64,000 nucleotides of DNA from Iris pallida (Eukaryota; Streptophyta; Magnoliopsida; Asparagales; Iridaceae): contig JANAVB010005597.1 in NCBI GenBank assembly GCA_029216955.1, positions 44,637,466-44,701,465 on the forward strand, given 5' to 3'. Position 1 is the first letter of the stretch; the number at the start of each line of letters is the position of its first letter. This document shows, one piece after another, positions 22,430 through 34,377 of this stretch. The notes under the pieces are model-generated. The model had not been told where the DNA came from. It worked only from the letters and a program-made list of their open reading frames with translations, and made no database searches. The translations under genes and the position numbers were made by a program.

Positions 22430-24866
22430 CAACGTGCCCAAGGAACGTCACGCTGCTCATCCAGAAGTTGCACTTGCTTAGCTTGGCATAAAGTTGGTGC
22501 TCATGCAGAGTCCGTAGCACCGTCATCAAGTGTTCCACGTGCTCGTCCTTGCTCTTCGAATATATGAGAATGTCATCGATGAATACGACGACAAATTTGT
22601 CTATGAACGGTCGGAACACCCGGTTCATTAGATCCATGAATATGGCAAGAGCGTTGGTCAAGCCGAAGGGCATGACTAAAAATTCGTAGTGACCATATCG
22701 AGTTCGGAAGGCGGACTTCGGCACGTCCTCGGACTTGATCTTTAACTGATGGTAGCCTGAGCGAAGATCAATCTTGGAAATTACCGTCGCCCCTTGCAAT
22801 TGGTCAAACAAATCATCTATCCTCGACAACGGGTACTTGTTCTGCGCCGTGGCTTTGTTAAGTTCTCGATAGTCGATACACAGCCGCATCGAACCATCCT
22901 TCTTCCTTACAAACAACACTGGAGCACCCCACGGAGAGACGCTAGGGCGAATATTTCTGCGATCTAGCAACTCTTGTAGTTGTGCTTTCAGTTTCTTCAG
23001 CTCTGTCGGCACCATTCGATAAGGTTCTTTGGATATCGGTCGGGTGTCCGGGAAGGTGTCGATGCTGAATTTTATCTCTCGATCCGGCGGCATCCCTGGA
23101 AACTCGTCTGGGAACACATCAGGAAATTCTGCCACGACTTCAGTCTGGGCCGTGCTTGCAATCTCCATTCTCGTGTCTCTAACTGATGCTAGGTGCCCGC
23201 TGCACCCGGAATGCAACATACGCCTTGTCGAAATAGCCGATATCATCATTGCCGACTTTGATGCTGCTCCATACGAATAGGAGAACTCGGTTTCGGCCGG
23301 AAGGCGGAACACAACTCTCTTCTCCGTGCACTCGATCGTTGCGTGGCATGCACCCAACCAATCCATGCCGAGGATTATATCGTCCTCCTTGACGTCGAGG
23401 ACGATAACTTTCAAGGATAGATTCCTCCCTCCGATGCATATGTAACCATCCCTACTAATTTGAGTGGCAGACATATCTACTCCCGATGGAGTGCTAACGC
23501 TAAGATTTATATCTAAAAGTTGTATAGGTAGTTCATTCTCTTTTACAAAGTCGGCAATTATGAAACTATGCGTAGCACCCGAATCGAACAATACTCTAGC
23601 AGGAATATTTTTATAGAGTAGTATACCTGTCACGACAGTGTCGGACGCAAAAGCTTCGTCCCGAGTCAGTGCGTAGACTCGGCCTTGCGCCCCTTGGCGA
23701 TTTTGTGGGTTCACGGGCACCGCGTTTGCGCCATGGACGGGAGGCATCCTGTTCTGGTTCTGGCTCTGGACGTCCCTTGGTGGATGTTGGTTCGCCCTCC
23801 CCATATGACAATCTACTGCTTTGTGACCTAGCTGGCCACACTTGAAGCATCCTCCTCGGCAATCGACCGTCAGATGTCCTATTTTGCCGCAGCGATGGCA
23901 CCGTACGCTTGGATGAGGCCCCCGATACTCAGACGTGTTCTGGTGCTTTGGTACACCAGATCCTCCCGCGTCATGAGGACGCTTGTTGAAGTTGTTGCGG
24001 ACGCTTGATCCGCCCTTCTGCGACGCTCGACCGAAGATCCGCTCACTATCAAGGGCAGCGTTGTATGATTCCCTGTACGTCTGGCATCTCTGTTTCATGA
24101 CATCCCGACGCAAATCATCATTCAGGCCTTGCTGGAAGCGCTCACACCACGCCTCCGTGTTCGGCAGAAAGGCCTCGGCAAACTTCACAAGCTTTGCGAA
24201 CTTCGTATCGTAGTCTTCTACGGACAAGTTTTCTTGCTTCAAGGACATGAATTCCTCTTCCTTCTGTCGAGGAAGGGCACGAGGGATGTATTGCTCGAGG
24301 AAGGCCAGTTTGAACGTCTCCCACGAGATCTTGGCGTTGGGGTTGGTCACTTGGAGTTCCTGTTTCTTCGCCTCCCACCAGTCGTAGGCACTCAAGTTGA
24401 GCTGCAATGCTGCGCACCCGACTCTCTTGGACCCCTTGATGCTGAGGATATTGAACAGGCCCTCGATCTTCACTAGCCACCCCATGACTTCGTCAGGCTC
24501 TGCTCGACCGTTGAATTCAGGCGGGTTTATCTTTTTGAACTTGGTCATCTTGAGCAGGGAGGAGGAAGACACTTGTTTTGTCTTTACGAGTTGCACTTCT
24601 TCCTCTGATATGACGGTCGTCGAGTTCTGTTGGGTCGCTATAGTGCTTACGATCCGGGTCAGGGCCTCCATTTGCTTTTGTTGGGCGCTGACTTGGGCCT
24701 GGATCTGTTCTTGCAGCTGTCGTTGCTGCATCTCTGACTAGCATTGTTGGAGTTCCATGAGGCGTAGTAGTCGCTCCATGGCAGATTTGCTAAGCGTTGT
24801 GCCTTCGGTGCTATCCGTGCTAATCAATGTGGCATTGACATCAGGGACACCCAGTCTTTCCGTCAT
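22430..24866 (-). pseudogene. Ty3-gypsy gag, protease and reverse transcriptase, 5' part of the polyprotein
   Basis: Gag starts at the ATG 24864-24866 (MTERLGVPDV...). The frame hits a TAG at 24738-24740, then stays open for 768 codons to the LARD-A insertion. Numbering from 24731: gag domain about 60-240, two CX2CX4HX4C zinc knuckles at 278-291 and 295-308, protease with DSGATHSF at 383-390, and RT with [16 protein letters not shown] and the catalytic FIDD at 717-720. Apart from the early stop the catalytic motifs look intact. The frame runs into the RNase H/integrase part at 14714 once the insertion is discounted. This part encodes the capsid and the enzymes that copy the element RNA. Confidence 0.93.
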
Positions 24867-25024
24867 TCCTACAAAATTGAATAAACTCGTTAGTATTCTC
24901 AAAATATCTACGGGCTTATATGTATGGAACGATTATTTTAGGTCGCATATATCGAAAAGCATAGTTTTTTGAAAAATCGTAATGGTATCTAAAAGAAAAT
25001 ATTTTGAAAGGTCCGAGGTGTGAA

Positions 25025-25040
25025 CCGTGCTCTGATACCA
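25025..25040 (-). promoter_or_regulatory. Primer-binding site of the Ty3-gypsy element (initiator Met tRNA)
   Basis: The minus strand reads TGGTATCAGAGCACGG, 3 bp inside the 5' LTR that starts at 25044. It is the same 16-mer as in LARD-A. Confidence 0.93.
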
Positions 25041-25043
25041 ACT

Positions 25044-26882
25044 TGTCACGCCCCGACTCACCGAATCGGTCGTCATCGCCTTGACTCGATATAAATCGAT
25101 CCCCACGGGTCGGGACGTGATGTCGTGCAAGTCTTTAATGGACTTGCACAAGTCAAGGATGTGCAATTGGAAATTTCTTTTGACTCGACGCGTTGAAATT
25201 AAACAGTGCAGAGAGTTGAAGACATAGAATAGGAAGAAATTTAGCTTTTCATTCGTAAGCTTGCAAAGTATGTGCAAGGTCATTTTTATATTACATATGT
25301 CGTTGCGGCTACATCTTGAAACCCAAAAGAAAAACTCTCGACAAGCTTGCCCTGAAATAATCCTTGTCGTTCCATACATTCACGCCCCTTTATATATTTG
25401 AACAAAGCCATCGATCTGAGTTGGGCTTCAAAATACTTCAAAATATGAGAGCTTCGTGCCGCCTCCCGTTCTTCAGCTTCAGGTCTAATCTCGAGCTCCC
25501 GCAGCGCGCTCGTTACCTGGGGAGTTGGGGGTTAGCACACTTGCTAGTGGATGGGACGAACCCACTCGTCTAAACCGATACTGCTTATTAAGGATTCTAG
25601 CTTACGAAGTGATCTTTCTATTTAGAACTATATGAATTACAGTTCATATCGAAGGCACATTTTAAACGATAACACATAACCAATTTAAAGGCATTCTTAC
25701 CACGGCCGTGCTCCTTTCCTGCACAAAATATACATGATACTTACCACCTGCACAAGACAATAGGTGAGCATGCAATCTATCCTATATGCGGTCATTGGTG
25801 ATATCGACTCCATGAAGGACGATTATGTAGCCTTGCGACGCGCCCTCCAGTCCAGGTAGCGAGCCTAACTGGAGGTCTCGTAATGCCTCGCGCCGAAGCA
25901 CGATTTCCATAATTTCCTCCTAGGCCGATTCGGTCCCAGGGCCCCGGGTACCATCTCGAGGAAAGCTCACCTTGTGCACAAGTCGTCCTTGACCATGCGA
26001 ATGTATGAACAGTTTAATATGTATGAAGTAAATTGCATAGCGTAACCATTATCAAATCACATAATCATTCCTACTCGTGCAAGGGTCCTTTTTCCCGAAA
26101 CTGTACGTTCTGATTTAGCATCCCGTAGGCACCAAATTCTTCGAGGCATGATGTACCGCAACCAAGATTTTCATCGTTGAGTTTTGCATGGCATGAAATA
26201 TATTCTATCTCTTTCTTAGAACTTTATCTTTACTCTACTTAGTGTGAACCTATCGATTCAGAGTTAACTTCTCTAGGTTGATATATTATCCCGAGATCTT
26301 GATCTTAGGGGCAAGCATACATCCCGTTAGCATCATCGATTTGAACGTTGAACTTTAAGAATTTAGTTGGCGGGAAGGAGTAGAAAAGAAGGGGCCGAAG
26401 AACCACCCACCTAAGAAGATTGCGCCGAGAGTAGGAGAACGCTTCACGACGGTCAAGCGACAGTTACACGAACTCCTGCATTGGCACGAGCATCTAATTA
26501 GAGCCCTTTCTTCAATCATTCCTTCAAAATTCCCAAAGACGCATTCAGAAATCGACGCGAAAGCACACTATCAAATCCACGCAACAATTCGTTCAGAAAG
26601 CCAAGAAAACCAATAAAACCAGCGGCAGACGGGTTGCGTCGCTCTCTTTAGAGTTCCTTCGCCAAGACGCCGCCTACCGCATCTAGGACTTATTCCAACA
26701 GTAGTCGATCCATTAGTTGGAACGGTACTCATATCACTCGTCCAAATCGATTTTATTGATGCCATGGTTTTTGTATACCAAACTCGTTGCCGAGTCAGAC
26801 TAACCATCTATGTTTTCGACCATGTCTGACTTGGCACGAGCCTATTACATAGTGCTTCGCCCCAACGGAGCGGGGCACTACA
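25044..26882 (-). mobile_element. 5' LTR of the Ty3-gypsy element (1839 bp)
   Basis: TGTCACGCCCCGACTCA to GGGGCACTACA, collinear with 10641-12480. It is followed with no spacer by another, 5'-shortened copy of the same LTR. Confidence 0.92.
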
Positions 26883-28311
26883 TCTGCAATTCAAAATACT
26901 TCAAAATAGGAGAGCTTCGTGCCGCCTCCCGTTCTTCAGCTTCAGGTCTAGTCTCGAGCGTAGCACACTTACTAGTGGATGGGACGAACCCACTCGTCTA
27001 AATCGACACTGCTTATTAAGGATTCTAGCATACGAAGTGATCTTTCTATTTAGAACTATATGAATTGCAGTTCATATCGAAGGCACATTTTAAACGATAA
27101 CACATAACCAATTTAAAGGCATTCTTACCACGGCCGTGCTCCTTTCCTGCACAAAATATACATGATACTTACCACCTGCACAAGACAATAGGTGAGCATG
27201 CAATCTATCCTATATACGGTCATTGGTGATATCGACACCATGAAGGACGATTACGTAGCCTTGCGACGCGCCCTCCAGTCCAGGTAGCGAGCCTAACTGG
27301 AGGTCTCGCAATGCCTCGCGCCGAAGCACGATTTCCATAATTTCCTCCTAGGCCGATTCGATCCCAGGGCCCCGGGTACCATCTCGAGGAAAGCTCACCT
27401 TGTGCACAAGTCGTCCTTGACCATGCGAATGTATGAACAGTTTAATATGTATGAAGTAAATTGCATAGCGTAACCATTATCAAATCACATAATCATTCCT
27501 ACTCGTGCAAGGGTCCTTTTTCCCGAAAGCGTACGTTCTGATTTAGCATCCCGTAGGCACCAAATTCTCCGAGACATGATGTACCGCAACCAAGATTTTC
27601 ATCGTTGTGTTTTGCATGGCATGAAATATATTCTATCTCTTTCTTAGAACTTTATCTTTACTCTACTTAGTGTGAACCTATCGATTCAGAGTTAACTTCT
27701 CTAGGTTGATATATTATCTCGAGCTCTTGATCTTAGTGGCAAGCATACATCCCGTTAGCATCATCGATTTGAACGTTGAACTTTAAGAATTTAGTTGGCG
27801 GGAATGAGTAGAAAAGAAGGGGCCGAAGAACCACCGACCTAAGGAGATTGCACCGAGAGTAGAAGAACGCTTCGCGACGGTCAAGTGTCAGTTACACGAA
27901 CTCCTGTATTGGCACGAGCATCGAATTAGAACCCTTTCTTCAATCCTTCCTTCAAAATTCCCAAAGACGCATTCAGAAATTGACGTGAAAGCACACTATC
28001 AAATCCACGCAACAATTCGTTCAGTAAGCCAAGAAAACCAATAAAACCAATGGCAGACGGGTTGCGTCGCTCTCTTTAGAGTTCCTTCGCCAAGACACTG
28101 CCTACCGCATCTAGGACTTATTCTAAAATTAGTCGATCCATTAGTTGGAACGGTACTCATATCACTCGTCCAAATTGATTTTATTGATGCCATGGTTTTT
28201 GTATACCAAACTCGTCGCCGAGTCAGACTAGCCATCTATGTTCCCGACCATATCTGACTTGGCACAAGCCTATTACATAGTGCTTTGCCCCAACGGGAGC
28301 AGGGCACTACA
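26883..28311 (-). mobile_element. Truncated extra copy of the family-D LTR in tandem with the 5' LTR
   Basis: From about 26893 the sequence repeats the 5' LTR from its position 25422 onward and ends at the same LTR terminus, GGGCACTACA. It lacks the first 370 or so bp and has an internal deletion of roughly 40 bp after CTCGAG. The TTATA target duplication is beyond this copy, so it belongs to the element and is not a separate insertion. Confidence 0.88.
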
Positions 28312-28697
28312 TTATACAGGACATAATATATGGATATCGCCTTCCGAAGCTTCCGCTGGCTCAAGCATTGTAATCGAGAGATGAGAGAGAGCAGAGTGAC
28401 TTGTAAAAATAAGAGAAAAGTGAGCACGAGAGACTTGTAATTTGGCCTTGCGCCCACAAATATAATCTTGTATTCAATATCAATAAAGAGCTTCTTTTGA
28501 ATGACTTGTGTTCATGCGTGCTTGTTCTGAATTTCTGCTGTATGTTTTAATATTTCTGCTTGGGACTTCTTTGCGACGACCCCGTCGCCGTCGATGTAAT
28601 CGACCGTTATGAAACTGCCTTGCACGAGTGCAATCTAGGCTCGTAAGGCATCACGCCTTAGTGAGGACGATCGCTCCTACGGGAGCGGGACATGACA

Positions 28698-29151
28698 TTT
28701 GCTAGTAGCTTCAGGGAATGGTCTGCTCGCTGCGGAGCTTCGCTTGATCGTGCTGAGGCATAGAATGTCGTAGCGTTTGAAGCGTGCGATCGCATTGACG
28801 CTCAGACTTGCAACAGGATTGATGTGGACGAGATATAGAAGGCATAATGTATGTAACGGTAAAGTCTTTTGTGGACAAGAGAGAACTTGAATGTTGTAGC
28901 CAATCTAGCAAATTCAGTTGGGCTATTGAAAGCCTTTGTAACCTCAGTTCGTTAATTAAATAAAGAGAATTATTTCATGTACTCTGTTTTCTTCTATTGC
29001 TAATATCAAATAAAAGATAACCATTTAAGAACTTGTCATCTTGTCTTGTACGAGTGCAACTCCAGACTCGTACGGTATCACGTCCCAGCGAGGACGATAA
29101 TTCGGATAAACCGATGCGAGGACGAGCAATTTTTTGAGTCGGAATGTGACA
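28698..29151 (+). mobile_element. Right-end remnant of a family-B LTR
   Basis: It matches, in reverse complement, the first 460 or so bases of the LARD-B LTR (35307 onward). Shared blocks include TGCAACTCCAGACTCGTACGG with the GAGGACGA motifs and the ending ATGTGACA. The family-A LTR lies immediately to its left, so A landed inside this B copy. Its own right boundary at 29151 abuts a family-C LTR remnant. Confidence 0.8.
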
Positions 29152-29999
29152 GCTTGTGACTGTAGAAATCTCAACTGCATCTTATTAGTAACTAGGCATG
29201 TGATAACCCTAGTTGGCTAATGATAGCAAGCCGTAGGATTTGATTGGCCGTCCCTGAATGATTGTCTCATGATTAACATAGAAATTATATTCCACCTCTT
29301 GTTCTTCCCGATGCAAGTAAGTATATTCATTTTTAACTCTTGTCATTTACGTTATTATAGTTATGTTGCTTGTATCAGTTCTTCTATTATTTATATACTG
29401 GTTTTAGTTCATAAGTGGAGCCTCCCTTGTGGTACTTACTCTTTCTAGGATCTGACCCAGCTGGTTTTGTATGGCCAAATTTTGGAGTGATACCCGAGGA
29501 TCTAACTGTTTTCTAGCCAGATGGTGAATAGCAGGAGTAACCATGGTAACGAGTGGGTTTCTTATTTTGCTCTTCCACTCTATTATAACTTATTCTTTTG
29601 AGACGTTTAGCCGCTGAGCACGTGTTAGCTCGTGTTGAAACTTTATTTATCTCTGCTTAAGGGTTGTAACACGATTAGCAAATCATAGGGTTGATCATGT
29701 ATGACTTAACTCTTGTTGGTCTTCGCATTTTGTATGACTAGCTTCATGATCATCTGAATATATAATGTTTAGGACGTCTTACTTTTGTATGTCTAATGAT
29801 CAAATATCTTGTAACATCTATTTGCTTTCTTGAGATTAATACACTAGGCTTATTCTTGACCATAAGAGACTGATGGATTGTAGATAAACTCTCATGCATC
29901 TAGACAGTTGTGACCGTATTACGAAGTGTTGCACTCCAATATACGAAGCTGACTGTGTCTGTCATCCGCTCTCCAGTATTCTAGTTCTGGGGCAAGACA
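29152..29999 (+). mobile_element. Right-end remnant of a decayed family-C LTR
   Basis: In reverse complement it follows the C1 LTR (1055-2130), with shared blocks such as GATCTGACCCAGCTGG, CTAGTTACTAGC-type sequence and the end CTCCAGTATTCTAGTTCTGG. It is much more diverged than other copies here and is the outermost layer of the nest. Confidence 0.78.
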
Positions 30000-30905
30000 A
30001 ATTGGGCCATTGAATCCAAGTTTATTTTCTATAAAATAATCATTATTAAATATATTTTAAAATAATATTTCATGTATTTTTACTTATGTTGGAAGTTGGC
30101 GATGTTCCAAACAAGTTTCGGGTAGACTAGCCGACATAGAAGTCAACTAGCCATATATTTTCTTTAGAATTTCAAATTTAAAATTTAGATCATATTTCTA
30201 TATAAAATAATTTTATATTATTAATTTTATGATAATTTTTATGTGTACCCTCGAAGTAGAGACTTAACTGTTGAATTTGAAAGTCAAAAACCGTAAAACA
30301 AGGTCCCGATGTCTTATAGAACATGTGTATTGTTGTGTATGAATCTAAAAAGTTCCATGAAGTATTTGGATATAGTTAATATAGTTTAAAATATTAAATT
30401 ATCTAAATAATTCATACTATAAGTATCTTGGTTAAATACTTAAAGTAGTTAATTAATTAATTAGGAGCATTGAATTCCGGAGGTGTGAACATGAGAGTAT
30501 GTTTGCTGGCATACCACGTGTTCTAGTTCTTATAGATTTTGGGACTGGACGTGACAGAGTTTACTAGGCGGATATGGCAGGCGCAGGAGAGGCTGCTTCG
30601 GTTTCAAGCTGTTATTGATACTGATATTGGGGATACGGTATGTGCTATAATTCGGGGAAAGAGCAACGGACACCAGTGTTTTGGGAGGCTCATATCAGAT
30701 TACTTGCTGGAGTATGGCATATTTGAAGGGAGCGAAATGCTTGCATTTTTTAAATCTACTCAGATCAAAGCGACATGGATTATTCTCAATATTGAACATG
30801 ATGTAGGTCGTATGAGGCTACTAAGGGCTGCCATGTATACTGGCTAAGATTTTAATGTGTCTTTTTATCAATGAATTACCTTTTCCAATAATGGCAAGCA
30901 GAACC
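30000..30905. other. AT-rich unassigned stretch with one 102-codon frame
   Basis: Mostly AT-rich, with no repeat ends seen. A plus-strand frame at 30539-30847 (MGLDVTEFTRRIWQ...) has non-random-looking composition and a methionine start, but I recognise no family. It may be a remnant of an old element's coding part. No promoter or splice context was found. Confidence 0.3.
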
Positions 30906-32299
30906 AACATACTTGTCTAAACCGACAATAAGTAGTCACGTGAGCAAACATTTATTAAAAATGGTCTTTTTATTTGTGCCTAGCATCAGTTTATAGTTCA
31001 TGTGCAGTATCATAGTGAAGCATGTAAATATGTTATAGCGTTGTTCATGTAAAGGCAACATTGTAGCATACTGGTGTTAACATGTTCAGCAGTTAAGATT
31101 GAATTAACGTGTATGAAATGCATCAGTTTTTGAGTGATTCTTATCGATAGCCGACCTCCTCATACCTGCATAAAAACACAGGATATATGATATACTTATA
31201 GATCTGTCTGCACAAGACATTCATTAGCATTCATCCTTACAACATGATCACTGGTGTTATTCCACCATTTAGGACTTTTGCCATATAGGGCTTCGAAAGG
31301 GTATGCGACGCGCCATTTAAAACACGTTACAAGTCTGAATGAATGGCTTGATAATTTGTGCCACCAAAACACGCTTACGTTTCCCCTAGGTCGAATCGGC
31401 CCCAGCGCCCCAGGCGTACTGTCTGAGGAAACAATCTCAAACCTTATGCACAAGTTGTCCATGACCATGCGAATGCGTGCCCGACTCTATCGTAAACATA
31501 AATGCATGGTAAAATATTAAAAGTAAGTAAAGGCAACAATTCATCATCTCATTTAATCTCATCCAAGCTATGTTCAACGACTAACCATCTACATCATTTG
31601 AATCATTCCCATACTTGGTGATCTCATCGATCCTAAGTCTAATTATTTCACATTGCATCAATTCATGACATTGTAACAATTATCACATCATTTAGTTCTC
31701 CTAGGGACATGCGACATTTCATTACTTATATAAAATAAGCAATATTTCATATCTTTGCAACAATGACATAGAGTGTTCACGATTCAAGTGTCTCATTCCT
31801 TTTAGCACCATTAATATGAGAAGCATTACAATTCATTTTTCGGCATCAATTCAAATTAGCAGTTCAATGTTCAAGTATTTATCATTAAGCAGTATTCAAT
31901 ATGAACATCACCGTTTAACAATATTTCAAGTAGAACTATCTTGCAGCAATGAAAGCATCAACAGTTTAAGAGACAGAATATAACAACGTAATCTCTTTTA
32001 TTAAGCGCGAAGGAATAGAAAAGAAAGGACAGTTTCACTCACTTGCACAAAAAAGTCCTTCATATTTCGATCACATATATGCTGAACGGGTCCTCCAGAG
32101 ATTGATTTGACACAAAGCACGATACTTTCCACTTGACATAGCCAAACCAGCGAGCCATGTTTCATAAATCATCACATTCGGCCAACTAAGAAGACATCAT
32201 TAGTCTCAAATCTCTTGATTTCCAACACAAGTCACGGTCCAACATTCTGATCGAATCCAATAAGCCAACCAAATGCCTCGCGCGGAGCGGGACATTACA
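30906..32299 (-). mobile_element. Degenerate LTR related to family D
   Basis: It shares with the Ty3 LTR (10641-12480), in order, GTCTAAACCGA, ACCTGCATAAA...CTGCACAAGACA, the GTCGAATCGGCCCCAGCGCC foldback core, TTATGCACAAGTTGTCC and CATGACCATGCGAATG. It ends GCGGAGCGGGACATTACA at 32299. The left boundary is approximate and the sequence is heavily diverged. Confidence 0.65.
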
Positions 32300-32439
32300 T
32301 ATTTTGTGTGGATATTGTGTTTTTAATATTATGTGTGTGGACAATATTATGTATGTCGATATTAGGATATTATGTGTGTATCAAAAATATTTCGTATTAC
32401 AGGTTGTGTATAGCAATAAATATTTGATTCTGAAAAAAA

Positions 32440-32811
32440 AAAATCAAAGTTAGCAATGGAACAATGACGGAACAACGAAGGAGCTGCGATGGAATAGCGA
32501 CGAAGAATTTTTTTTATCACAACGGATTAGCGACTACCTAGCGATGGATCAACGACTATTTAGTTGTTATTATGATACAATTTATGTCTGATACACAAAA
32601 AGTATCAGAGACAATCGCTATTTTCATCGCTAAGTTAGTAATTGATGTAGCGACGAAAATAGTAGTCATGATTCCATCGTTGATATTTTGTTGCTATTTC
32701 TGTTGCTGATTAGTCGATCAAGAAATGGACTTGATAATACTGTTTAGCGACGGAATATGTTAAAATAGCGATGGAAAATTATGTCGCAATTTTATCCGCT
32801 ATTTGGTAGTG
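32440..32811. mobile_element. End fragment of a second CACTA element
   Basis: The right end is the inverse of CACTACCAAATAGCGGAT. The 370 bp to its left are packed with subterminal-type motifs TAGCGATGGA, AGCGACGAA and ATCGCTA. A matching left end was not found, so this is a truncated or one-ended remnant without transposase. Confidence 0.65.
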
Positions 32812-32978
32812 ACACAAAGAAATCTAAATCGGCATGCCCCATGTACAATTGACTAACTAAATAAAGAAAAGTTTGCTTTTGACTAAAAGGTTAAAAACTA
32901 TGGGCACGTTTTGTATATATGAGCACAGCTTCAGATTCAAACTAAACCGTAATTCTCATTATAAACATACTCTCTAAT

Positions 32979-33374
32979 TAGGGGTGTGCATCGGTCGGTG
33001 GCCGACCTATTTGGTCCCAATCGAAGTCGAACCGAAGTTAATCGGTTTAAAAATAAACAAAACCGAACCAAACCAATCAAATGGTCGGTTCGGTTTTAAA
33101 ACCGACCGACTTGGTTCAGTTTGGATCGGTTCAACTTGGTCGGTTTTGATCACATAAAAAAATGGACTGTATGTTTTTTCTTTTGTGAAACCTTAGTCAA
33201 CTTCCACTTTGCAACAGTAAATACAATTCAGCAATTTCAATTCAACTTGCGCTTTACAGGTGGAGAAAAATGCCAATTATACATAAAAAAAATTATATAC
33301 ATTCAACCAAAAGTCCCTTTCATGTGCACATGAGCAAATAGAAAAGAATAGGAGCCGCCAGCACTCCTCTTTGA

Positions 33375-33420
<46 letters not shown>

Positions 33421-33716
33421 CAACTTTAACTTGATAAATGGCTGTGGTGTGAATAAATGAACCAAACATGTATAATACAACCCAATGAACCCATACCCAA
33501 CCGGCCAACCCTAATTATTTAACAAGAATTTGGTTCGGTTCAGTTCGGTTTAGACGGTTTTTTGCATAACCAAACCGTGAACCGAATCGAACCGGTCGAT
33601 TTTGAAAAAATTGAAGCCGAACCAAACCAACCGAACCATCAGTTCGGTTTAAAACCAATCGGTTCGGTTTCGCTTGGTTCAATTTGGTCAGTTTGACTTA
33701 ATTGTACACAGTCCTA
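32979..33716. mobile_element. hAT-like MITE of the GGTTCGGTTT type, 738 bp
   Basis: An 8 bp target duplication TCTCTAAT flanks it (32971-32978 and 33717-33724). Ends are TAGGGGTGTGCATCGG and the inverse of TAGGACTGTGTACAAT. Inner flanks are arrays of GGTTCGGTTT and its complement on both sides. A GA microsatellite occupies the middle. No coding sequence. Confidence 0.82.
33376..33414. repeat. (GA)n microsatellite
   Basis: About 19 uninterrupted AG units inside the hAT-like MITE. Confidence 0.95.
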
Positions 33717-34087
33717 TCTCTAATGCAAACTTTTTTATGTTAAAATCCATAACGTCAAAATTATCTTTTATATGTTATATACGAAAAGCTTTTGGCAGTT
33801 AGATTTGGTCAAAATTATACAGTTCAAATATGTACGTCTTATTGACCCCAAAATTTGTGGAGAGAATACATAAAGTTCAAGCTGCAAATAGTTAATGAAA
33901 TATAACACTACTCGCTTCTACTTTTGTCTGCTTTAATGTTCTCAATGTGACAGATTGTACCAACGCTTCTTGATAATATGTACTATATATCTCATACCAA
34001 GTTAAAACGGCTCATGAAAGTCGTTAGATAATGCTTGATGAACCTACATCATATTGACCGCAGTTGAAGATATTACAATTACTTGTT

Positions 34088-34088
<1 letters not shown>
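33717..34088. other. No feature seen
   Basis: AT-rich intergenic sequence with no convincing frame or repeat ends. The first 8 bases are the MITE target copy. Confidence 0.5.
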
Positions 34089-34147
<59 letters not shown>

Positions 34148-34309
34148 CGGATCGGAAGTCTCGTTTGAGGAGCCTTGCGGAAATCCCGTCGCCCTCGATC
34201 ATGGGATCGAATAGGTCCCTAGATCTGACAGTGCGGAGGAACATGACTTTGGCAGAACTTTTTTCCGTTGGACTTTTGATCCACGCTCATATATATATAT
34301 ATATAAAAA

Positions 34310-34375
<66 letters not shown>
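34089..34375. repeat. Two long (AT)n tracts around a 143 bp unclassified segment
   Basis: (TA)n runs at 34089-34145 and 34289-34375, the latter with an A-rich interruption. They bracket a moderately GC-rich 143 bp segment (34146-34288) that contains GATCATGGGATCG-type sequence and looks unlike its surroundings. It may be a small insertion into a TA array, but no ends could be defined. Confidence 0.6.

Positions 34376-34377
<2 letters not shown>

Larger units (their letters stand above)
10641..28311 (-). mobile_element. Ty3-gypsy (chromovirus-like) element with an extra truncated LTR
   Basis: Order in the element's own sense (right to left): truncated extra LTR 26883-28311, 5' LTR 25044-26882, Met-tRNA primer site, gag-protease-RT 22430-24866, then RNase H-integrase 12491-14714 and 3' LTR 10641-12480. 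The target duplication TTATA is found at 10636-10640 and 28312-28316, outside the extra LTR. The unbroken target can be read at 10233-10245 in the first copy of the host duplication. LARD-A splits pol at CAACG. Multiple in-frame stops make it non-functional. The integrase C terminus (DVFHVSQLREY, then a chromodomain-like tail) suggests the Tekay/Del clade. Confidence 0.92.
3756..28697 (+). mobile_element. Family-A LTR copy, broken into several pieces by later insertions
   Basis: The pieces 3756-3872, 8177-9054, 9346-10640 and 28312-28697 together reproduce, in reverse complement, most of the 2.6 kb LTR of LARD-A (14715-17341). Reading on the plus strand, it ends CTACGGGAGCGGGACATGACA at 28697; its first 340 or so bases lie beyond the C1 element, off the left edge. 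It is interrupted by C1, the CACTA element, a hAT-like MITE and the Ty3-gypsy element. It carries a plus-sense AATAAA signal near 28483. It contains a decayed version of the 54 bp array (8640-8840) and a 397 bp tandem duplication (10104 onward). Whether it was a solo LTR or part of a whole element cannot be decided. Confidence 0.85.

Noticed and set aside
29152..29999. Independent complete LTR element
   Set aside because: It matches only the right-hand part of the C1 LTR and has no left end; it is a remnant cut by a family-B insertion.
32300..32440. Left end of the second CACTA element
   Set aside because: No CACTA inverted end or subterminal motif was found here; only the right end is supported.
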